Source: Hydractinia symbiolongicarpus (Eukaryota; Cnidaria; Hydrozoa; Anthoathecata; Hydractiniidae). Taken from it: a stretch of 64,000 bases of DNA. Below are positions 47,201 through 57,744 of this stretch, piece by piece. The number at the start of each line of letters is the position of its first letter. Position 1 is the first letter of the stretch. The notes under the pieces were generated by a model. It was not told the DNA's origin, did no database searches, and saw only the letters and a program-made list of their open reading frames with translations. Location of the stretch: positions 13,950,001 to 14,014,000 of the forward strand of contig NC_079884.1 in the NCBI RefSeq assembly GCF_029227915.1, written 5' to 3'. The translations under genes and the position numbers were made by a program.

Positions 47201-50200
47201 ATAGTACATACTTTTAATTTAGGTATTTCTTGCTCAGCAGTCTTCTTGTCTAACAAAGCTGGTCCAGCTTTGATCCCAGGTCGAAATCTTAAACATTCTT
47301 CATTCGAGTCTCCGCAATATGCAAGGAAACCAATCTTGACACCTTTAATTTTTTTTATGAGAGGTTTCTAAAGCAAAGTAAAGAAATGAACCTTAAGCTT
47401 CCCTCTTGTTAAATAAAAATTCCGGGCGACAAACACCCTTGTTACCTGAGAGCTGTATGGTGGTTTCTCACCAGTGGTCATTCCTATCACATCGATGTTA
47501 TTCTCTTGGAGAATTTGTTGAGTCAGCAAAACTGAATCTCCTCCATAATCCCCCATGTGATTATTTGCAATGGTTGCTCCTTTGATTCCCGCCGACGTCA
47601 ACGCTTCAATGCCTTCTGGCCATGCCATGTTATGTATTCCTAACAGGTTTTACAATAATCATCATTAAATGTTTATATTAAGACAGACAGACAGACAAAT
47701 AGACAGGTAGACAGAAAAATAAACAGACAGCCTAGTTGTCATGGAGTTCCCTTCGTACAAGGTCCGTGGTTCGGTGCACATCGTGGGCATTTTAGCATTG
47801 CTTTACCACAGCTGCAAGTCAACCCGCATGCCATGTGAGGGAAATTGGGTAGCCAATGCCGGTGTATACATAATGTATCCAGTCAGAACATAGGACCCAT
47901 ATTAATAACAGTGTTTCTAAAACTGAAGTCTCCAAGACTACAGCTAGTTGTAAAAACTTACCTTTATCAGGTAAGAATGTTTTCTTAGATGTTACCCGAT
48001 CAACAAACGGAGCTTCCAAATTTACCATATTGTAGTCAACACTAGCAAAGTATTTGGAGACGTTCGCTAATAAACCAGAGTATTCACAAGATGAACCATT
48101 GTCTTTTCTGATTGGTTTGTCTAAGCTGATATCACCCGCAAATATGATTGTGACTGGGGAGTCATCCTAAGAACATAAGATGTGTTCACTACAAACACTT
48201 TTTTATAAGCATAATTTCGTTTAGGGTCAAGATATTCTTATGTACACAACCTCGTCCCCAGGGTCTTGTGGCTCCTGAGCCGTTATTACGGAACTTATCA
48301 ACAAGGCAAAATGCCCTGGGAATGAGGTTGTTATGTACACGATTTTTTTTAAAAGCAACTTAAAATTTTGGTCACATTTCAAGTTGTTTGTTTGTTGCCT
48401 AATATCTAGATCTAAAGTTGCTTGTTGCGTAATTTTTGAGTGATTTTTTATTACGGGATGTGTAAGAAAGAATGTACAACAGTTTTATTTTCCTGTGAGT
48501 TTTAATTATTTCTAAGTGTTTTGATTTCTTAATTTAAAGAGTTGCTACTACTCAAAATTGTACAGAACTGAAGTTTCTTGATAATTTTTCAAATTAACTT
48601 TAGTTGCTTATAGATGAGTTGCTTAGATAAAAATCGTGTATTTCTCAAAATATAGATTTTAGACGAGTCATATTCTGGCTTTTATTATATTTAAGAACAA
48701 AGAGTGGTGTTTTATTGACGTTCCAAAATGTTTTATTTACTACTGCCAACGTATGCACTCAAACATATATCGATAATAAAATTTCTTGCCTCAATATCCC
48801 ATTTCTATTTTTTTTAAAAAATTCGCTTTAATTTTTGTTGATTTGTGATCTTCGTGTACTTCCCTTCACAATATTCTGAACGACCTGCTGCTTTTTACCG
48901 TGGTATTTTTATAAGAATCATGCTTAGCAACGCCCAGATGACACATAAATTCTTATTTAGCAACCTTCTTTTCTTTGGACTGTGGTAAAAGGCCGTACAA
49001 CAGCGCTTCAGAGAAAATTTTTTTTGTGTTAAGTTGAGATAAGAGTTTAACGGCTGTTGCTGTGTCGGTAAAAAAATTGGATTCTTAGCAACCAGCTTAA
49101 CAACCTTTACCCTTAGCAACCCAAGGTTTGATCCTAAAATGTGGATGCTTATAAAGAAAACGTCTAAAAGTACTGGCACTATTTTAACCATTAAGATTTA
49201 TAAGTATGGAACTAAGGGTCGCCCAAGAACGTGATTTGATTTTACTTCAACCATATTTGTTATGTCAATAAAAAAAGCCGTTAAAAAAACATAGCTTTCT
49301 TACCTTGTTACTTGTCTTCTCTGTTCTCGTTGTTTCATTGGCTTTGAAAGTTTCCTTATCTAGCGTTTTTAACAAATTCAGTTTTTCTGCATTGCAAACC
49401 ACGACAAAGACAACTAAATGAAAATAGATTTTATGAAACAAGTAAAGATTAATTAGCGTGTGGCCGAGTGGTTAGAATTTGGCTTCGGAATCTATTCATG
49501 GAACAGACATGTTTACTTACCACAGCTAGAGGTTAATCCATGTAAGGTAAAAAAAATTGGCAGTCAATGCTGGCAGTCAATGCTGATGCAGAAAGCACCG
49601 TGAGGGGAAAAACCCCGCGAAAGTTAGAGCACAATTATCAAGACAAGGAGCGCTCTAAAATAAGTCGGTAGCCCGTAGAAAAATCCACGGGTTCGCCCGT
49701 CCTTTTTATAACCGCATTGCATGAGTATTGCTACTTGCGCAGCTAAGCTACCATTTCGCGGACACACAGACAGACGATGGTTATTATTAAAGAGACTAGT
49801 CGTAAACCCGTGGAAAATCCAAGGGGTCGCCCTTCGCGTTCGCTCGTCCTTTAAATTTACCCGTCGCAACAAAGTGGATAAAAAATATATCGCATTTAAT
49901 ATTCGTGCGCATTATAAAAATTTCGTGTTTCCGTTACGGGACGCCGCTTTCGCGGACACACAGACAGACGACGGCTATTATTAAAGAGATAAAAAATAGA
50001 CTTTCGCCTAACGCCTGTCATGGAAAAACTTGGAAGAAGTTCCAAGAAAAAGAAGCGGTGGCAACAAAAAGTTTAGCATTGGCTATAGAAAAATGTCAGA
50101 ACAATGCGTTTTGTTCGAATTTTGCTGCAATCACAACATGGCGAAAAAGGAGTGGTTCCAGCTTAATCAATTGCGGTTGAATATATACTTGTTCTTACGT

Positions 50201-52432
50201 AAATACAAGAAAATTTAGCTACGGTCTAAAGTGTTCTTATTTTTTTTTTGAATTTTGAGAATTCTTTATTTCTTTAATTTAACAGTAGATTTCAAATTTC
50301 TTGTGACCTTAATTTCAAATATACACAAGTTTTGCAAAATGCAACAAATTCCGCCTTACGATATTCCTACTTGCTTATTCAGATCCAACAACAAAAGTAT
50401 ATTGAACGGGTACATGGCATACACCAACACTGTTAAAAATGATACAGTCATCTGTTTTAAATGTTATTGGACTAAGGGTATTTAGATGATATGTGCTTGC
50501 GTTTAAATTTGTCGTATTGAATTGGATAAGAGCAGTTAAACAAAGAGATGATGCATTGTAGTAACCACCACTAATGGACTTGATGACGTCAGCAACAGCG
50601 AAATGATTTACGATTGATATAAATATAATGTATCGCCACATTGTCAGCATAATTTATGAACCTGTCATAAAAATATGAACATCACCAGTAGCATTAAAAT
50701 TTGATTTACTTCTTTTCTTATCCTCAGGGACTCAATAGCAGTGTGAGTAATATTTATTTTGTTCTTATATTTTCTTATTAAAAAAACGTCACCAGATTCT
50801 ATAGCTTCAAGAATTATAGCGCTTGCCACATATTAAAGGGATCGCCAAATAGAAAACTGGTAAACAGTTATAATTTCTAATAAGCGTCCAGCGCCTCAAT
50901 ACTGCGGAATATTTAAATCACACGTACGGAGTAGTGTGATATGTTGGTTTATCCTTTCCTCGTGGCGGCGGCGGTCTTCAGGAAAGTTTCAATACACTGG
51001 ATTCAAGTCATTGTTATTGCTCATTTCACTGGATGAAAAATTCTCTACTATTTTCTCGCATAAACGAAAGCTCATTTTGTTGTGCTTTCTTGGCATAAAG
51101 TTAATGAAGAAGTTATCTTTATCTTTAGCTGTTTTTATTGAATAGCCCTTAGTAAAGATGAAGAAAGAAGCTGTTGTTGCTAAACATTTTCAAGCAAAAT
51201 TAAAGTGAAGTAAACATAATTTATAAACCAACAATTTTAAAATGATTTGATAGGACGCTGTTTTAATGTTTGTAGAGTTCCTCATAGCTAGCCAGACTTT
51301 TCGCAGGGATTTTTTTTTTCTTCTTTTCAGCGAAGAAAAGTTAAACAAAAAACGAACAAGCAAACGAACAAACAAACAAACAAACTAATTTTCTTATATG
51401 TATTTCGCCATGCATTAAAGAATCGTAGCTAAGAATTTGAGTGTCGGATAATTTATTGTGTTTTTTCTGGATAATGTGGTATGAACATAATCTTATTCTT
51501 AACACGTCTAAGGCTGGGTTTATCCTTGGCTAGTTTTTTTACCTCCTTTGACACACCCTTTTCTAATTAGTTTTTTGAAAAATTTGGTTTAAATTTTATC
51601 CCGCCCTCCTCAAATATAAAATTTACGAATATGCAAGTGATGCAACTGGAATTGCAGGTTATATTTTTTTTATTAATATCTTGATCGGTATTATATGTCA
51701 ACATATTCTTTGCAGGAACGCGTCGACTGAAATTTTGTTCGTCTGTGTGATTTGAAACCGACCGCGGTTTCTTGTTTTTATTTTATCTGCATGTAGAAAG
51801 TAGCTTTTGGGATAGAACACAAAGAAGGCACTTGCCAACCTAGTTTCCAGTGCTTGTTTTATTTTTATTACTGTTCTGAATTCAGAAAAGATAGGATTCC
51901 CCAGGGGGGCAAGGTTTGATAACCAGCCCAATTTCTTACATCAGAAATCAAATCGATCACATGACCATTAAAAGCCAGGACCTTCCTCCAGATTCTGTTC
52001 AAATATATAAAAAAACCTCATTACCAGACCATTTTTATCTAAACATAAACTTTATTACCACGTAATACTGTAACGATTGCAAGCAAGAGGCCTGGGCCAA
52101 AAAGATTAGTATTTTGCCCTCATAAAAATAATCCAGGAAAAACGTTTTTAACACGTTGCAAAACTTTAATTTTAACAGAGGCTGGATAAGCTTTTTTATT
52201 GAACGCTTAAAGTGAAATTATTACGTTCTTTACTGAACAAGCTTTAGATGAACGTAGAAAACTGTCGACCTGAATTTTTTTTAAAGCTACTCACGGTTTC
52301 TACTTTCTTCCGTGAGATTTTCTACGCTTAAACACCAGTTCGAGGCTAAATGTTTCACTTTTGGTCAAATGTCATGCTAAATGTTAAGAGAAACGTTAAC
52401 TGACCTGCTATAAATACGATACATCGTTTCAT
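44282..52432 (-). CDS. capA-like: secreted CapA/PgsAA-family metallophosphatase-like protein, 8 exons
   Basis: The bacterial family acts in poly-gamma-glutamate capsule synthesis or export; the animal role is unproven. Exons, complement of: 52405-52432, 49304-49413, 47962-48166, 47446-47639, 47212-47367, 46579-46803, 45771-45883, 44282-44444. Donors and acceptors are canonical and phases agree; 397 aa. Exon 1 joins exon 2 to give a classic signal peptide, MKRCIVFIAVVFVVVCNA. CapA-type metal-site motifs follow in family order: FAGDIS (Asp58), NLEAP (Glu97), NNH (140-142), LHWGKEY (His242), GSHPHV (His274, His276), LGNFVF. No transmembrane anchor is seen after the signal peptide, so it is likely secreted or lumenal. 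Introns carry MITEs, SINEs and mini-Helitrons. Exon 1 is inferred from phase and peptide quality; the rest is strongly supported. Confidence 0.92.
44598..44665. mobile_element. CTCGTCCCCAGG MITE, left-end copy in CapA-like gene's first downstream flank/last intron
   Basis: CAACCTCGTCCCGTCCCCAG, then 'ggtctcgtggcccctaag', matches the left half of the MITE family. The right end is not clear. It lies in the last intron (44445-45770) of the CapA-like gene. Confidence 0.5.
46939..47008. mobile_element. CTCGTCCCCAGG MITE, intronic copy
   Basis: CAACTTCGTTTCCAGAGC at the left and CCCTGGGAACGAGGTTGG at the right are inverted repeats. It is about 70 bp, in the intron between the fifth and sixth CapA-like exons. 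Its middle ('gccttgttgtcggctcaggg') is inverted relative to the copy at 48247. Confidence 0.7.
47677..47735. repeat. CAGA-type simple repeat
   Basis: Runs of 'gacagacagacagaca' with interruptions, directly before SINE copy 2. Probably a microsatellite next to or derived from the SINE junction. Confidence 0.65.
47735..47940 (+). mobile_element. SINE family A, copy 2
   Basis: Starts 'gttgtcatggagttcccttc', then 'caaggtccgtggttcggtgc' at B-box spacing, then 'taccacagctgcaagtcaac' and 'gccatgtgagggaaattggg'. Similar over about 200 bp to the minus-strand copy at 33590-33815. It lies in the third intron of the CapA-like gene, ending just before exon 3. Confidence 0.7.
48247..48331. mobile_element. 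CTCGTCCCCAGG MITE, copy in CapA-like intron 2
   Basis: CAACCTCGTCCCCAGGGTCT at the left and CCCTGGGAATGAGGTTG at the right form clear terminal inverted repeats around 'gtggctcctgagccgtta'. It is 85 bp and one of the best-preserved copies. Confidence 0.75.
49455..49575 (+). mobile_element. tRNA-like SINE head, copy 3 (rearranged)
   Basis: 'gcgtgtggccgagtggttag' is a strong A-box match to leucine/serine-type tRNAs. 'accacagctagaggttaatcc' follows, similar to the body of the other SINE copies. No acceptor stem can be formed, so this is not a working tRNA. A 14-bp unit 'ggcagtcaatgctg' is duplicated within it. Confidence 0.55.
49662..49989 (-). mobile_element. two mini-Helitrons in tandem (copies b1, b2)
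   Basis: Units 49662-49795 and 49796-49989 read head to tail on the minus strand. Each starts TCTCTTTAATAATARCC and carries the CTGTCTGTGTG tract. Each ends in a GTGGATTTTYCACGGG-type hairpin before the terminus. The junction is exact: the 3' CTAG of b2 (49796-49799) abuts the 5' TCTCT of b1. Confidence 0.7.
50375..50650 (-). other. orphan ORF with signal peptide, nested in CapA-like intron 1
   Basis: A 91-aa frame beginning MLTMWRYIIFISIVNHFAVA, a good signal peptide with likely cleavage after AVA. It has three N-glycosylation sequons (YNAS, FNTT, LNAS) and two cysteine-containing stretches. It ends at a stop without joining CapA-like exons in phase. It could be a small secreted protein, the first exon of an unrecognised gene, or chance. 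I do not recognise the family. Confidence 0.3.
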
Positions 52433-53231
52433 CTTTGCTTCACATAAGGTTATGTTTAGGAAGTGTTTATTATACCCAAAATGCTTAAAATAATTGTGTT
52501 CAACCTACCATGAAACAGTGTCACAAAATATCAGAGAACGCAACAACAACAAAAAAATAATTCGAATTTTAAGAAAATTACAATATTTTGTTGCTTTAAT
52601 TCTAAATTTTTAAAATATTAAATATTTCGCGAGAGTCAACTTTTGCAGTTCATGGGGTTAAATTGGCTTTAGAATGCTAATTAATAGTAAAAACGTTATT
52701 GTGTAACTCATGGAAGTTTTAAAGCCAAAAAGGTTATATCTGCAAAAATTTTTATTTCTCGGTAACAATTTTTCCCGCAAAATCTCTACGTGCTTCGAAC
52801 CTAAGACATTGAGATTGTTGTTCATTTGAAAATACCCTTATTCCAGACAGCTTTTGGGCAAAAAAAATTACTAATAGAATGATTACTGAATCTTTGACAT
52901 CTGCAAAAATAAATTTCGAAATAGGAAACATTTTAAGACCATTCATTCGCAAAAATATTCTTTCCAAAGTAATTTGTACTCTTAAAATACTGCGAACGTT
53001 GGATTCCTAGGAAACTTGTGTTTTTGCTTTGTGGAACAAATCACTGTTTCACTACGATAACACTTAACGTGAAAATATGCGTGGGATTTGAATCATCTAT
53101 TCTGAAAAATCATCAACAAGAACGTTACAAATGCAATAACTGTCAAAACATTGTAAACTGCATGAATATGCCATCCATTTTTTTAAAGCAAAGCATGTTT
53201 GGTAACAAAAAGAAACGTAGATTCTTGCAGT
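52433..53231. other. short intergenic region between PIH1D1 and the CapA-like gene
   Basis: About 800 bp separate the PIH1D1 stop codon from the proposed CapA-like start. A TATA-like TATAATAAA on the minus strand lies about 35-45 bp upstream of the start (near 52466-52475). It could serve the CapA-like promoter, though that would leave a very short leader. A CGCGAA-type patch is at 52618-52640. No gene is seen. Confidence 0.4.
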
Positions 53232-56200
53232 TTATCGTTTGGGTAGTACCGACATCGTCACTGTCAACGCCTAAATAAAAACAAACGGAGCTATGTTAAA
53301 GAAACATTGCGGAGACGTATCCATCTCCCCAAAAAACTGCATATGTTCAATAACTCATAATAACGTATACAGAAGAGTAATAAGGATTGACACAGGATTT
53401 GAATTTTGGCGGCGCAGTGTGATCCATGTTTGGTTTCGCGAGGGGATCATCTTACCAATTAAGGGCAAATCCTTCCTCAACCATTTTTTAAAACTTTACA
53501 TAACTTTCGAAAAGAGGCTTCTTCGTGAGGCTTCTGCAGCATGGGAAGGGTCCAATTGTTAAATCCCGCGAAAATTATTCGCATTAAAGTAAATGGACAC
53601 TGTGATGTATGGAATGAATATGAGAGTAGCTAAGCAAAGTTACAACCCAAGATTGCGTCTGAAAATACTGTCAAACAGATATGAATTGCATTATGTGCGT
53701 GGTATAGCTTGGCATACATGCCAGCTCTAATGTTTCCAAATATCATGTTAGGTAGCCAGCTATTATATACAAATCTTTGCAAGTTATTTTAGGAAGTCAT
53801 CTGTTCATACAAAGAGTTGATAACATGTAAATAATCTACTTATGAATGAATAAAAAGTGTTAAAAACCAATAGATTTTATTTTCCTTGTGAATAAAAATA
53901 GCACGCCTCGTGGTTAGCTAACTTGACTACTATTGTGTTTCTTCTAAAGGGAGTTCCCATGAAATTCACATTTGGTTGTCGTTGACGTGGGTAACGCGCA
54001 TTGTCTAGTAATGAGATTAGTGAACATTCCCTGAGCTATATAAAATTTTTGCTTGGCCCTCGTATAATCGCATAATACCTTTAATGGTCCAATTTCCGTG
54101 TGTTGAAGGAAATTATAATTCACGCGTTATAACTTTCTTGAACGGCGTACAAAAGTGACGTGTGAACGAAAAAAATGTGTTTTACTTTGTCATATTTTTT
54201 TTGCGGATTATAGTTTAGGCGAATAGGAACCTTATACGTCGTGGGAACTTAATTCGCAAATTTAGCCAAAATTAATGCTTGCAACAATTAGTATAAGGTA
54301 GAAGGAGCTATGGGGATTCACCTTCTTTTTACGATCAAATTGTGCCCCTGTTTCATCGTTATTAACGTCATAAGGAAGATCAAGATCCAACACATAGTTA
54401 CCATCACTTGCATGCAGAAGTAAACGATCTTCACCTACATCTAACAAAACATTGTTTGCTGTATCCTGAAAAAAAAAATCATTTTCTTACTCAACTTACA
54501 CTGAACTAACCTACGTCCTTGCAGTTTCAAGCTACACATACACTTTACTCAATCAGAGAGATTGGAAAATTTAAAAAGTCGAGAATTGCAAAGAAACTTG
54601 CCGTAGCTTTTTTTAAACTAATGGCTTATTAACCGTTTAGCCGGTCTATACGGGAAAATATAGACCGAGGTCATGACGTCATGGACCGAACACAGTGAGG
54701 TCCGAGTGACAGAGTTGCCGAAAATACAATACTCAATACTCAACGAAAATACTCAAAATTGCCTATAATACTCAAAAGTGGGGTAATAAACTGAAATACA
54801 ATACAACGGGAGTTACTAGTAGTGGTCCTAATGTCAAGAGAGGGTTTGGAATAGGGTAAAAAAATGAAAAATTATTCAGTGGGGGGACATCCATGAGGCA
54901 TCAGAGTATCTAATAGGCAAAAAAGATCAAAAATTGCATGATCACATACTTGCCTTGGCAGTTTTACTTCAACAACAAGAAATTGTGGGTATCCAGTTTC
55001 TGGTTCTTGTAGCATGGTATATTTTGGTTTGATACTTGAAGTTGTAGGTTTCATTTTTGTTGAGGATACCTCGGTGATGTCTGGCTTTAATTTTTGATCC
55101 TCTGTGTAATACACATACAAAGAATAAAAGATTTTAAGTCATTTAAAATTTTAAAAGCAGTTTAACGTCATTCTAAAGTTGAAAATAAGATAATAATAAT
55201 AAGTTTCATTACGTACCTAAATATTCTTTTTCCATTTCATACATGATAGGATCCATCTCCATAATGACAGGCTTACTTTTGCTTCGGACATTTTGCATTT
55301 GCAAAGTTCCCATCGCCTTTCTGTTTTTCAGAATTTTATATTCCCGACACAGCTTAACATCGTACTTTCCTTCCAACCCTTCAAATACCAACATGATAAA
55401 GAGCTCTTTAAAATATGCGATTCGTTTACATTTGTCGAAGAATTCTGGATGAATGACTATATCGTAGGTATCGACATCTGAAAGACAATGTTGGCTTGAA
55501 ATAATCAATCCTTGTGCGTAAATGTATACTTAAATATCTTCACGTGAAAGCAGATTTCATATTTTTTAATTTCTAACCTTATCCTGTTATTTGAACATCT
55601 TTGGAATTTGGAAAAAAAGCCATTAAAAATAAGACAACCAGCAATGGATTCACTTGATCCGTTCATAGGAGCTGTTATCAAACACATCTTTTCACTTGAA
55701 TTACATTGGATGTGTCTGACCACCACCCCCTCTTAAAAATTAATTTGTGACAAAACAGGAAATGAACCAAGAGGTATTCTGATAATTGAGTGAGCCATGT
55801 ACTGTGCATAACACTTTGTTATTAAAGAATACTTTATATCCAAAAAGTGTCTGCCTAATTCCCAACACAAAATGTGGTGATTTCTTTACACCAAAAAAAT
55901 AATTAAATATATTAATTCGGGCATATAACTTCACAATAAAAATAAGTGCAAGAAGTTTGATTGATGATAAAATTATTTTATTTTTATTTTTTTTGCAGAG
56001 CACAAATGTACTCCTCCCCTAGTTGAGTATAAATAATATTTAACAATTTTAATGGAACAGATAATTCCATAACACTTTTTATGGTCCTACCATTAAAAGG
56101 AGATCATGGTAACTGCTTAGTAAAGCGTCTAAATAACACTTTCAAACAGTTTCTACCTGCCAATGTCAAGCCACGCATTGCTTATCAATGTCGCTATTTT

Positions 56201-57340
56201 CTGTGACAGATAGAACCAAGGATGAACATATAAACCCTGGTGTTGTGTACAAATATACTTGTCCTGTGGAATGCTACATACATTGGTGAAACAGCGAGAA
56301 AGCTGAATAACACAATGGAAGATCACCAAATGTGCGATAAGAATTCTCACATCCCAAGACATTTAGTCACTAAGATTCACCCACTTGCTGAACAAAAGAA
56401 CTTTAGTATTTTAATAGATAATAGCTGAGGCCATGTATATTCTTGATAACACTCCCACGGTTAATGTACAGGAATTATCTGTTTCATTAAAATTGTTTTA
56501 AGATAAATATTATTTATAGTCAGCAAGGGGAGGAGTCCATTTTTGCTCTGCGTGGTGCCGTTATATGTTTTGTTAAGTATTGTTTTATACGTCCTCTGTG
56601 TATTATGTAGTTGTTGCAAATCATATTTAAAAACTTGTTGAAATAATTGTAACAATTTACGTTTATAATGTCTTGTAGTAACAAGACGAAATATCCGTTA
56701 TAATAAAATAATGTCATCATGAATCAAGCTTCTCGTACTTATTTTTATTGCAAAAAATAATTGTAATACAATGGCAACACACGGTTACTCATAACTAGTA
56801 GGTGGCTCGTGGATAAATAAATGGGTTGGTCCATCCTTTATATACTGCATTTTTTGCATCTAGCTACTTAGGTACTATTTTGCGCAGAGACAGAATGCAG
56901 CTATTATTACAGAAGAAATCAACAAAATGTGCACTTTAGTGTGCTAAAATGCTACCTTTTGAGCATCAATTAAAGATAATCTAATTTAATGTCTTACCTT
57001 TTCCAGTTTGGTCATGCTCTTTGTGAGGCTCCCCAATTCCCATGGGTATTCGAAACTTTGTTGGATCTTCGGAATCAATTATTTTACGTACTTCATCTTC
57101 CGATAAATCTTTTGGTTTTAAAACCAGGTCGGAAGTGCATATGTTTAAAAATATCTTTTTGCTGTCTAATGTCCATGTTTTTAAACACCATCCTGCTTTG
57201 GGAGCAACTAAATGACTTTCTGGTCCAGAATGTTTGTGAAATTCATCTTGTGAATTATCTACTAGAAGTGATTGATACAAAGGCGAGTTGTCATCAAGAT
57301 CTCCAGATAACAATACGTCATTTGATTTTTTCTCTGACAT
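53232..57340 (-). CDS. PIH1D1: PIH1 domain-containing protein 1, R2TP complex adaptor, 5 exons
   Basis: PIH1D1 works with RPAP3, RUVBL1/2 and HSP90 to assemble snoRNPs, PIKKs and RNA polymerase II, recruiting clients through its phosphopeptide-binding PIH-N domain. Exons, complement of: 56998-57340, 55217-55477, 54950-55101, 54322-54465, 53232-53270. All are GT-AG with consistent phases; 312 aa, against about 290 in human. The PIH domain covers roughly residues 48-200: GWCLKTW, KKIFLNICTS, FRIPMGIGEPHKEHDQTGKG, then DTYDIVIHPEFF. The C-terminal CS-like domain includes LVVEVKLPRQ, DVGEDRLLLH, LPYDVNNDETGAQFDRKKK and ends LTVTMSVLPKR. An AG lies 7 nt before the ATG (TTTGTAG then TGAATAA), which could be a leader-exon or trans-splice acceptor. 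Intron 1 holds a Penelope-like fragment and a degraded mini-Helitron. PIH1D2/3 are less likely given the EPHKEHDQTGKG segment. Confidence 0.94.
55995..56551 (+). mobile_element. Penelope-like fragment flanked by inverted terminal repeats
   Basis: The left arm (55995-56069, GCAGAGCACAAATGTACTCC) and right arm (56471-56551, inverse reads GCAGAGCAAAAATGGACTCC) are inverted repeats sharing TATAAATAATATTTA and CAATTTTAATGRAACAGATAA. Between them is a decayed 3' portion of a Penelope-like ORF: FKQFLPANVKPRIAYQC, a stop or shift, DEHINPGVVYKYTC, another shift, then NATYIGETARKL with an H-containing tail of GIY-YIG type. It is distinct from the element at 9324. It lies in PIH1D1 intron 1. Confidence 0.85.
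56795..56913 (-). mobile_element. degraded mini-Helitron (copy d) in PIH1D1 intron 1
   Basis: CTAG at 56795-56798 on the plus strand, then 'gtggctcgtggataaataaa', 'gtccatcctttatatactgc' and 'gcagctattattacagaag', matching the mini-Helitron body with many substitutions. The hairpin is partly lost. Confidence 0.55.
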
Positions 57341-57744
57341 TTATTCACTACAAAGAGCAAGTAATGTTACTGTGTACTGAATCTTAATATATACCCATTG
57401 TACAATCCTTGCATAATTTATTAAGATAAATTGTTTGTGTCATGTTATCATAACGCTCTTTAATGGCATTTTGGAGCTAATTTTGTACGAAATATTTTTT
57501 TTGATGTTTTATTTCAAAAAATTAAAACAAAGTTTTTAAAGACTTTTTAGGCATGCACACACACAAAACTAAGTAAAGTATCTTACCGGCAATTATTTAA
57601 ATTTTTTACAAATTGCAGAGACTATATATACCTTTTATTATAATACGTTGTACGCATCTATTTCACTTTTTTGTTGGGCATACCTTTTTTCATTCAAACT
57701 CAGAGTTAAGTACTTCTTTAACAAATGTAATTTTATTTAGTCAT
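57341..57744. other. intergenic, no gene recognised
   Basis: The upstream region of PIH1D1. AT-rich, with no recognisable promoter element beyond low-complexity A/T tracts. Confidence 0.4.

Noticed and set aside
47677-47735. Short spaced repeats that could suggest a CRISPR-like array
   Set aside because: Simple CAGA microsatellite in a eukaryotic intron with no unique spacers.
49455-49540. Candidate functional leucine/serine tRNA
   Set aside because: The A-box match is good, but no acceptor or T-stem pairing can be formed and the downstream part matches a SINE body.
44282-52432. Idea that the CapA-like gene is bacterial contamination
   Set aside because: It has seven GT-AG introns filled with the same SINE, MITE and mini-Helitron families as the rest of the window, so it is integrated in the host genome.
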